Below, one piece after another: positions 57,166 through 64,000 of a stretch of 64,000 nt of DNA. The notes beneath the pieces were generated by a model. It was not told the DNA's origin and did no database searches. It was given only the letters and a program-made list of their open reading frames with translations. A program made the translations under genes and the position numbers. This DNA is from JAXMAR01 sp046350295. GTDB lineage: Bacteria > Planctomycetota > Planctomycetia > Gemmatales > Gemmataceae. Each line of letters starts with the position of its first letter. Within the stretch, counting starts at the first letter, position 1. The DNA lies in NCBI GenBank assembly GCA_046350295.1, contig JAXMAR010000031.1, forward strand, positions 30,414 through 94,413, given 5' to 3'.

Positions 57166-59048
57166 CTACCTGAGCAACTGAAACTCCGGCAGCGCGAAAA
57201 CCGCCCACAGCAGGTCGGCGGTTCCGCCACCGTCGCGTCGTCCCCAGCAGGGTCGAGGCCGTCTCCATCTCCTCGCGCGTCGGGCGGCGGCACGGGCAGG
57301 CGATAGACCTCGTCGATCAGCTGCTCGTTGCTCGCCTTGGCGTGCTCGCTGAGCAGGTTCGCGGCGCCCTGGGTGAAGGTCGTTGAGGCGTTGACCGTTG
57401 GAGAGGTCGAGGCTTGGAGAGTCGTCAAGAGGTCGGGGCGGGTGGTCACGACCTGTTCGCGGATGGGGCGGCCGAGCGAGCGCATCAATAAGTCGTCGAC
57501 CTGAAGCGAGGCGCGCGGATGAAGCGGCGGCTCGGGCGGCGCGCGTTCGGGAAGGCCGGGAAGCTGATGGGAGCGGCGGCCTTGGTCGGGCCGGTCTTCG
57601 CGATCTGCCAGATCGCGTCCGGCTCTGCTCGGCCTGCATGCGCTGCTCGGGGCCGGCGAAGGCGTAGTCGTCGCCGGTCGGCAGCTTGGTGAGGATGACC
57701 GGCCACGACTGATACGCCCTCGAGGTCGCGATGTGCTCCATCAGCTTCTTGAGGTCGTAGCCGTTGTCGGAGAGGTAGACCGCGAGGTAATCGAGCAGGT
57801 CTTCCGACCACGGCTTGTTCGCCATGATGTCGACGGGATGGACGATGCCGCGGCCCATCATGCGCTGCCAGATGCGGTTGGCGATGGTGCGCGTGAAGCG
57901 GCCGTTGTCCGGATGCGTGACGAGGCGGGCCGTCTCCTCGAGGCGTTTGGCCTTGGGGAGCTTGGCGTCGATGGCGCCCAACTCCGGCCAGAGGAAGCGA
58001 GCGGCGGCGAACTTGCCGGTCCCCTTGTCGCAGCGGTGGATCTCGAGGGGGCGATCGGCGACGACGGCGGCAGGCCGTACGAATCGTCGAGCATTTCCAG
58101 CTATCGATGAAGCTGTCGTGGCAGGAAGCGCAGGAGTTGGCGCCGAAGAAGACCTGCGAGACATTCTGCGCGAACTGCAGCTCGACCACCTGGCTGGCGT
58201 TGACGTTGCCGCGCCACTTGATGCCCCGGATGAAGCCTTCGGAGTCGGGCGTCGGGTTGATCAGCTCGCGGACGAACTTGTCGTACGGCTTGTTGTCGAG
58301 GAGGGACTGGTAGAGCCAGCCGCTGATCTGCTTGCGGCCGCCGTCGATGTAGCCCGTGCCGGCGTAATCGTTGCGGAGCATGTCGTTCCAGAAGGTGAGC
58401 CAGTGCTCGGCGAACGGGCGGTTCTCGTCCAAAAGCTTGTGGACGAGCTTAACGCGGCGGTCGGGCGCCTTGTCGCTCAGGAACGAGTCGACCTCTCAGC
58501 GGGCGTCGGCAGCAGGCCGATGAGATCGAGGTAGAGGCGGCGGATGAAGGTCGTATCGTCGACGACTTCCAGGGCGCGTCGCTCCCTGCTTGGCGAAGTA
58601 CCCGTCCAGAATGCGGTCGATCGGATGCCCAATGCCGAGGCTTCGCTTCGGGGAACCTTCACTTTCCGCGGCGAGCGGCCGCGACCAGGTAGCCGCCTTG
58701 AACGAAAAGCCGGGCTCCCAGGCCAGGCCCTCGTCGATCAGGCGCGCCAGCAAGCCGATCTCCTTCTCGCTCAGCGCGCGTCCCCTTTGGGGGGCATGCG
58801 GCTCCTTGATGTCCTTGCTCGTGACGCGGCGGAACGCTCGCTCTCCTTGGTCTTGCCGGGAAGAGCGACCTTGGCCTTCAGCAACGTCGCGTGTCGAAGG
58901 CCGCCTTGTGCCGTTGGTGTGACGCTCCGGCCGCGGGTCTTGAGAATGGGGCGATGTCGTGGGCGAAGTCGATTTTCTTGTCGGCGGCGTGCAAGGACTT
59001 CCAGACCAAGCAGGAGGGTCAACAGCACAACGAACGCGCGGTGATCAT
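57166..59048 (-). pseudogene. Second DUF1549/DUF1553 protein with cytochrome-like N-terminus, broken by several indels
   Basis: The start at 59048 (MITARS) has GGAG five bases upstream. Frame fragments give AADKKIDFAHDIAP (the start of the PSD1 cytochrome part), LLARLIDEGLAWEPGFSFKA, FAEHWLTFWNDMLRNDYAGT, FAQNVSQVFFGANSCASCHD, RFTRTIANRIWQRMMGRGIV, DLLDYLAVYLSDNGYDLKKL and the end WAVFALPEFQLLR. At least four single-base shifts separate them. The order of blocks matches a full-length PSD1 protein of about 620 residues. Decay and sequence error are equally possible. Confidence 0.75.
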
Positions 59049-59049
59049 G

Positions 59050-59742
59050 ATGTCTCCGCTTTTGGCGAACGTCGTATCCCGCCGGCATCTGGGCGATCGT
59101 CGCGGCGAAGCTGTAGTGGCTTCCTCGAACGCCTCGCCCAGGCTGATCGTCAGGACGCCCAGCGCCCCCTCCTCGTTGCGGAGGATTTGCGGCTTTGGCT
59201 GCGCGTGCGCGACCCGTGCCACAGCGGGTCCGTTATCGGCAGATTGTAGGACCTGCCCTTGCAGGCCGACGCCCAGCGTGAACCAGACGCGCGCGACCGC
59301 AGCTTGCCCGTGGAATCCTGCTGATGGAACAGCTCCATCGACGGCGGGCTGACCAGCGTGAGCGATCGCGGCTTCGGATCGATCATGCCGCACAAGACGC
59401 GGCATGCGACTTCCCAGCAACTGCAGGCGCGGCGATCGCTCGATACAGCAACGGCGCCGAATGCGCTGGCGCCGGCCAGGACAGAGGCGCCAGCGCCGAG
59501 CCCGTCGATCACCCAGTTCTCCGGCTGGTGTCGGCTCAGGCGCGGGCGGCGACGCCGACGCGGATCAGATCGAAGCAGGCTCCGTGCCGTCGTCCAGCGT
59601 GTAATCCGCGGGGTAGAAGGATGCCGTCCGCGAAGCTGCCGACGGGCCGGATCCAGCCGGAGCCGTCGATCTTGATGCCGGCGACGCAGCGGCCACCGTG
59701 TTTCCACGAGTTCGCCAGGCAGATGAGGTCGACGTATGGCAT
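59050..59742 (-). pseudogene. Dual-OB-domain-like protein, broken by indels
   Basis: The start at 59742 gives MPYVDLICLANSWKHGGRCV and then AGIKIDGSGWIRPVGSFADG, the recognisable start of proteins annotated as dual OB domain-containing. Later pieces in other frames are ADYTLDDGTEP, NWVIDGLGAGA, DPKPRSLTLVSPPSMELFHQ and GALGVLTISLGEAFEE. The 3' end is approximate. The upstream DUF488 gene is 64 bp away on the same strand; the two families are often neighbours in other genomes, as I recall. Function is unknown; OB folds bind nucleic acid. Confidence 0.6.
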
Positions 59743-59806
59743 GGGGACCCCGGTTGTTGACTGGATCTCCGGGGGCTTACGCCGCCCGGCTTCGCCCGTC
59801 CCGGAA

Positions 59807-60398
59807 TCAATCCGCGAACTCCGGCGACTCCTCTTCCACTCCGACCGAACCTTCGGATCGGCGCAAAGAACGCCTTTTTTCCTCGAAATCGGCGAATAGC
59901 AGCGGCTGAAGGTCAGAGCCTTCGGCATGGCTGTAGCTCAGCGTCGTCTTGCAGCGAGCCGTCGCCGCGGATGTGGGCAATCGGAACACCACTCTCGCGC
60001 ATCACCCGCGCGATGAGCAGGTAGCGATGGCAGACCGCCGGGTCCTCCTCGCTGCACATGATGGCCACGCGAAAGCGCGTCAGCCCCCGCTCCAGCCGGA
60101 CGATTCCCTCCTGAAAGCGTGGAGATGCGGCGAGCCGGTCGTAGAGCACATGTCCGGCTTCATCGTAAAAGTCGCGTCCCTCGGGCCGGCCGCCCAGTTC
60201 GGCGCCGAGAAAGAGATAGCGCACGCCCGCCGCTTCGACTCCCGCCGCCACTTCGTTCTTGTTGAAGTGAGGCAGGTAACGGGAGGCCGGCTGCGAGCGC
60301 ACGTCGACCAGCACCTGGATTCCGTGCTTCCGCAAGAGGCCGACGAACGCCTCCAGCGCATGGTTGGAGTGGCCGACCGTGTACAACGCTCCGGTCAT
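59807..60398 (-). pseudogene. DUF488-family protein with a C-terminal frameshift
   Basis: The start at 60398 overlaps the TGA of the zinc-ribbon gene upstream (ATGA). The core MTGALYTVGHSNHALEAFVG, LVDVRSQPASRYLPHFNKNE and FRVAIMCSEEDPAVCHRYLL is a standard DUF488 domain with its conserved Arg and Cys/His. After SLQDDAELQ a shift near 59940 adds PLLFADFEEKRRSLRRSEGS and ends at 59807. Without the shift it would stop at 59913. DUF488 folds are Rossmann-like and may act on nucleic acid or stress ligands. The adjacent dual-OB gene suggests a joint role. Confidence 0.75.
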
Positions 60399-61279
60399 TT
60401 GCGCTTTCCCGCCTGGGGCTTGGCGTTGAACTCCGCCAGGCTCAGATTCTCCGTGTGCCCGTCGCCGAACAGCACTAGCCCGCCGCGTGTCGGGGCGTCG
60501 CGCTCGTAGGCGAGGATGGTGTTGCTACTTCCGTCCAGCATGTCGGTAATCTTGACGTTGTAAATGAACTGGATTCGGCCGCTCGCCAGTGCTTGCGAGG
60601 CAGGACTTCCCGGGCCCTCGAGGAAAGGAAAAAGGTCGTCCGCCTTGCTGGGCCCCTTGCGCGAGCTGTCGAAGTAGTTGTGATAGGCGAGGCCAATCTG
60701 CTTGAGACTGCCGTCGAGAGCCCGATCCCCGGGCGGCGCTCCTCCGCCGACGGGCGGCGGCCCTCCCCCGCCCGGCGGCCTTCCTCCCGTGCCGGATCCC
60801 CCCGACGAAAGCACGATGATCAAAACGACGGCTCCGATGATCGCCACGCCGCCGCCCACGCACAGTCCGATCAGCAGGCCCTTCCCTTTCTTCTCGGGCT
60901 GGCGCCGCTTGTCATCTCGGCCGCGGCGCCGCGGTCGATCGTCCTCTTCGTCGTCCCGGCCTCTGCCGCGCGCCGGCCGGTCCTCGTCTTCCTCGTCCCG
61001 GCCGCCGCGGCGCGCGGGTCGATCCTCGTCTTCCTCGTCGCGCGGTCGTCCCCTGCCGCGTGGCCGGTCATCTTCATCCTCGCGACTCATGGGCGCGGGT
61101 CGAGGCGGCGGCGCCTTCTTCACCGCGGCCGAAGGGCGGGACGGCGCCTCGGCGGAGACGCTCGTCTGCGGCACGGTGATGACCGCCTTGCACGAGGGGC
61201 ATTTCACCTTCCGCCCGGCCGTCGTATCCGGCGCCTTGATGGCGTGGTCGCATTCGGGGCATGAAAAAGCAATAGGCAT
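60395..61279 (-). CDS. Zinc-ribbon membrane protein with DUF1559-like C-terminus
   Basis: 294 residues. The N-terminus PIAFSCPECDHAIKAPDTTA and VKCPSCKAVITVPQ is a four-Cys zinc ribbon, as in the 21.3-kb protein. Residues about 50-130 are Arg/Asp/Glu-rich repeats (RGRDDEEDDRPRRRGRDD). A membrane helix follows (GLLIGLCVGGGVAIIGAVVL). A Gly/Pro linker leads to the C-terminal 100 residues, SLKQIGLAYHNYFDSSRKGP and LFGDGHTENLSLAEFN, which match the end of DUF1559. The ATG at 61279 gives the ribbon in frame. The stop overlaps the DUF488 start, so they are coupled. Confidence 0.85.
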   Translation of the reverse strand: MPIAFSCPECDHAIKAPDTTAGRKVKCPSCKAVITVPQTSVSAEAPSRPSAAVKKAPPPRPAPMSREDEDDRPRGRGRPRDEEDEDRPARRGGRDEEDEDRPARGRGRDDEEDDRPRRRGRDDKRRQPEKKGKGLLIGLCVGGGVAIIGAVVLIIVLSSGGSGTGGRPPGGGGPPPVGGGAPPGDRALDGSLKQIGLAYHNYFDSSRKGPSKADDLFPFLEGPGSPASQALASGRIQFIYNVKITDMLDGSSNTILAYERDAPTRGGLVLFGDGHTENLSLAEFNAKPQAGKRK

Positions 61280-61426
61280 GGTCGGTCGTCTCTCGCTCCA
61301 GTCAGGGCCGCTCGGGCTCGGTTCGGCCGCGGCGCCTTGATCGTTCTTACTTCTAACCCTCGCCCGTGCCGTTGTCAAACGCGCGCCGCTTGCGTTACCC
61401 CCACCTCCCTGGGTAAAAAGGACGCC

Positions 61427-63637
61427 ATGAGAATAGCGCTCACCCTCCTCCTGGCCCTCCCCGCCATCGCCATCGCCCAGCCCAAGAAGCCGCCGCCCGA
61501 TCATGGCGCCGTCCTCGCCACCGCCATGGAGGTCGCTCCGGTCGCGCTCAAGGACACCACCGATCTTGCGCTGACCACCAATTACGTCTTCCGCGGCCGG
61601 GCCATTACGCTTGACAAGGAGCGGACCGTCCACCTCTGCTTCGACACCGACCACATGCGCGTCGCGGGCGCCTGGGTCGGCAAGTATCCGGCCTATTCCG
61701 CCTTCAAGAACATGGGGCCGGTCCTCGAAGGGTCGATCGTCTTCTCCACCAGACCGGGGCCGGGCTGGGCGAAGAGGAGGGATTGGAAAGACCCGCGGCC
61801 CTGTCCCGAAGGCCCGCTTCCGAAGGACTGGGCGCATTACAAGGGACTCTATGTTCACGGCGACCGCGTCGTCTTGTCCTACAGCGTCGGCAAGGCGCAC
61901 GTCCTGGAACTCCCCGGCGCGATCGTGAAGGACGGCTGGCACGTCATCACGCGCACCCTCGCCATCGACTCGCTCGATGAGGCGCAAACCCTTCTCGTGT
62001 GCGAGGAGACCAAGGACAAGACGGCGGCGAAGATCGACGGCAACCTTGTGCATCTGACCGGACCGGCGGGCACGCTGCTCGTCGCCGTCACGAATCCGCC
62101 GAAGCCCTTCGCATGGGAGTTTCTCCACGGCCGCTTAACGCTGCGCATCGGCGCTTCTCCCAAGCCGACTCGCTTTCGCCTCGCCTACGCGCGACCGCCG
62201 GAGGGCGGCGCCGTCAGGTCTCTTGAGAGGCTGCTGACGACGGAAGTCGAAGACCCCGTCGCCTTCACCAAAGGCGGCCCCGCGCGCTGGACCAAGGAGT
62301 TCACGACCGACATCATCCCCGGGGAAAGCAAGACCGAGCCCTACGTCGTCGATCAGATCCTTCTCCCCGAAGGCAACCCCTATAGCCCGCTCATCCGTCC
62401 CGCCGGCCTCGACTTCTTCAAGGACGGCCGCTGCGCCGTCTGCACCTGGGACGGCGACGTCTGGATCGTCTCCGGCCTCGATACGCGCAAGGCGACGTGG
62501 AAACGCTTCGCCACCGGCCTCCAGCAACCGCTCGGTCTCAAGATCATCGATGGCGTCATCTACACCGCCGGCCGTGACCAGATCACGCGTCTGCATGACC
62601 TCAACGCCGACGGCGCCGCCGACTTCTACGAGAACTTCAACAATGACGCGCCGCTGACACTCCAGCGCCACGAGTTCGTCATGGACCTCCAGACCGACGC
62701 CGACGGCTACCTCTACTACTGCCGCAGCGGCCACTACATCACCTCCCCCTCCGGCGCCAACTGCGTCGTCTACAAGCTCACCTCCGACGGCTCCAAGCTC
62801 GAAGCCATCGCCCGCGGCTTCCGCGAACCCAACGGCATGGCCATCGGCCCCGACGGCACGATGACCGTCGGCGACAACGAGGGCAACGGCATCCCGCAGA
62901 CGCCGATCTACCGCCTGCTCCCCGGCAAAGACTATGGCTACAAGCCGCAGTCGAAGCCCGGCGGCATGGGCGGGACGTGGACCTACACGGAGAAGCCGAT
63001 CGTCTGGCTCGACAAGACCGTCGACCGCTCCGCCGGCGGCCAGGTCTGGGTCACCAGCGACAAGTGGGGCCCGCTCCAGGGGCAGCTCCTGCACTTGAGC
63101 TACGGCAACTGCCGCCTGTTCAACCTCCTCATCGACAAGGCCGGCGAGCCCTGGCAGGGCGCCGTCTGGCAGTTCCCCGTCACGTTCTACAGCGGCATCA
63201 TGCGTGCCCGCTTCAGCCCCGCCGACGGCCAGCTCTATCTGTGCGGCCTGCGCGGCTGGGACAACAACTCGACCAAGGACGGCCAGCTCGCCCGCGTCCG
63301 CTACACCGGCCACGACCTGCCGATCCCTCGCGGCATCCGCGTGACCAAGAGAGGCGTCGAGCTGACCTTCACCCAGGCGCTCAAGAAGTCGTCCGCGGAA
63401 AACGACGAGAACTGGGGCGGCGAATGGTCCGAGCCGATCGTCAAAGGCGGGCCGCTCAAGGGCAAGGAAGAGATGCCGATCGCGAAGGCACGGCTGTCGG
63501 CGGACGGCAAGACGGTCAGCGTCGATCTGGAACGCGTGATCGCGGTGTCGAACTACACGTTGCAATATCGCCTGGAGTCGCGCGACGGAATACGCGTGAG
63601 CGGGGCGGTACACGGGACGATCCACACGGGGAGATGA
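61427..63637 (+). CDS. Secreted DUF6797/PQQ-like beta-propeller protein
   Basis: 736 residues. A signal peptide (MRIALTLLLALPAIAIAQ) precedes a beta-rich first half (TTDLALTTNYVFRGRAITLD, DWAHYKGLYVHGDRVVLSYS). The second half resembles a sugar dehydrogenase-type propeller: GNPYSPLIRPAGLDFFKDGR, FATGLQQPLGLKIIDGVIYT, AIARGFREPNGMAIGPDGTM and YCRSGHYITSPSGAN. Planctomycete relatives often add a C-terminal c-type cytochrome, which is absent here. AAGGA lies 4 bp before the ATG at 61427. It diverges from the zinc-ribbon gene. Substrate unknown. Confidence 0.85.
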   Translation: MRIALTLLLALPAIAIAQPKKPPPDHGAVLATAMEVAPVALKDTTDLALTTNYVFRGRAITLDKERTVHLCFDTDHMRVAGAWVGKYPAYSAFKNMGPVLEGSIVFSTRPGPGWAKRRDWKDPRPCPEGPLPKDWAHYKGLYVHGDRVVLSYSVGKAHVLELPGAIVKDGWHVITRTLAIDSLDEAQTLLVCEETKDKTAAKIDGNLVHLTGPAGTLLVAVTNPPKPFAWEFLHGRLTLRIGASPKPTRFRLAYARPPEGGAVRSLERLLTTEVEDPVAFTKGGPARWTKEFTTDIIPGESKTEPYVVDQILLPEGNPYSPLIRPAGLDFFKDGRCAVCTWDGDVWIVSGLDTRKATWKRFATGLQQPLGLKIIDGVIYTAGRDQITRLHDLNADGAADFYENFNNDAPLTLQRHEFVMDLQTDADGYLYYCRSGHYITSPSGANCVVYKLTSDGSKLEAIARGFREPNGMAIGPDGTMTVGDNEGNGIPQTPIYRLLPGKDYGYKPQSKPGGMGGTWTYTEKPIVWLDKTVDRSAGGQVWVTSDKWGPLQGQLLHLSYGNCRLFNLLIDKAGEPWQGAVWQFPVTFYSGIMRARFSPADGQLYLCGLRGWDNNSTKDGQLARVRYTGHDLPIPRGIRVTKRGVELTFTQALKKSSAENDENWGGEWSEPIVKGGPLKGKEEMPIAKARLSADGKTVSVDLERVIAVSNYTLQYRLESRDGIRVSGAVHGTIHTGR

Positions 63638-64000
63638 GGCGTCGCGGCCGAACCTGCCAGATCCTTTCGTTCTTGATCACTTTTTTGCAAGTGATCGAGA
63701 AGGGAAAACCGGCATAACCCATTTGCGGACTTATGCTTGCGATGTGCCATCTCGCCCTTCTCGTTCGTTTTGCCCCCGGCCGAGTGTTCGCAACCGACAT
63801 CGAAAACGCCAGGCGCCATGAGTATATGGATGGGAAACCGTCGGAGCCCTTTCCGCGGGCTGGTAGAGCAGCGGGTTGAGAAAGCCGGCGGGCGGCTTGA
63901 GCAGGGCGATCACGCCAAGGCGTAAAGAATGAAAAAAAAAGGGCTCTTCGTGAAGTCGAGTGGGTGAATTTTACAGTTTTGGCAGCATGCAGGTGAGGAT
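63638..64000. other. Right-end region with no gene supported
   Basis: 363 bp after the last stop. It contains a hairpin at 63670-63701. Two short frames (63731-63913 minus and 63737-63925 plus) do not look like protein. A 9-A run lies near 63931. No tRNA could be folded. Confidence 0.5.
63670..63701 (+). terminator. Hairpin after the propeller gene
   Basis: A 13-bp stem with one G-T pair (ttcttgatcactt and aagtgatcgagaa) and a six-base loop, 33 bp after the stop. The T tract follows in the loop side rather than after the stem, so it is only a possible terminator. Confidence 0.4.

Noticed and set aside
63731..63913. 60-codon minus-strand frame near the right edge
   Set aside because: No start signal and no domain; the second half is Arg/Gly-rich chance sequence.
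63850..63930. tRNA-like stretch with ggtagagca
   Set aside because: No TPsiC loop or acceptor pairing could be found.

Overview
The window looks like a piece of a high-GC planctomycete chromosome, most like the Gemmataceae. The signs are paired DUF1501 and DUF1549/DUF1553 secreted proteins, a TIGR03000-type Gly/Tyr-rich secreted protein, DUF1559-like proteins, zinc-ribbon proteins with a central membrane helix, a Ser/Thr kinase fused to WD40 repeats, and secreted PQQ-like beta-propellers. No rRNA, tRNA, CRISPR array, insertion sequence or phage gene was found. Most of it reads as ordinary chromosome with short operons that alternate strand.

Layout. 1-8.9 kb (minus): the N-terminal part of glgC, two GT4 glycosyltransferases, hpt, a methyltransferase, a sensor kinase/NtrC-type regulator pair and a secreted Lys/Gly-rich repeat protein. 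9.1-18.0 kb (plus): ppk1, a very large GH57(DUF3536)-TreY fusion and a sugar isomerase/epimerase-like protein. 18.1-21.1 kb (minus): a phosphohexomutase interrupted by an in-frame TGA, then mtnA. 21.3-24.1 kb (plus): a zinc-ribbon/HEAT-repeat membrane protein and a small lipoprotein. 24.1-27.1 kb (minus): an ABC ATPase/permease pair and a PQQ-like propeller. 27.2-32.2 kb (plus): ggt, a DUF1559-like protein, a DUF4432 protein and an O-methyltransferase. 32.2-38.8 kb (minus): an AlkD-like protein, a WD40 Ser/Thr kinase and a ClC/CBS channel or exchanger. 39.3-45.3 kb (mixed): a GH5-like protein, a nucleotidyltransferase, an FUSC-like protein with a coupled CYTH-like gene, a YbaK-like deacylase, a TIGR03000 protein and an SGNH-like protein. 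45.4-61.3 kb (minus): a predicted selenocysteine methyltransferase, a WD-like protein, rho, a frameshifted membrane protein, two DUF1501/DUF1553 cassettes, a PIN/RHH pair, several small genes, a DUF488/dual-OB pair and a zinc-ribbon DUF1559-like protein. 61.4-63.6 kb (plus): a secreted propeller protein.

The most interesting observation is at 45.4-46.1 kb. An ArsM-like SAM methyltransferase frame has a TGA where I expect a conserved Cys. The frame continues downstream through a family-like C-terminus. A 9-bp hairpin with a GGTC loop starts 13 nt past the TGA, as in a bacterial SECIS element. The reading is selenocysteine insertion, so a normal gene caller would truncate this protein. The phosphohexomutase TGA at 18.3 kb has no such hairpin and is better explained as a nonsense mutation or sequencing error.

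From about 54.3 to 60.4 kb, at least six adjacent unrelated genes carry single-base frame breaks while their residues remain recognisable. This points to locally poor sequence or recent decay, so those coordinates are reconstructions. Carbohydrate genes (glgC, phosphohexomutase, GH57-TreY) suggest glycogen/trehalose metabolism in this neighbourhood, but they are not one operon.
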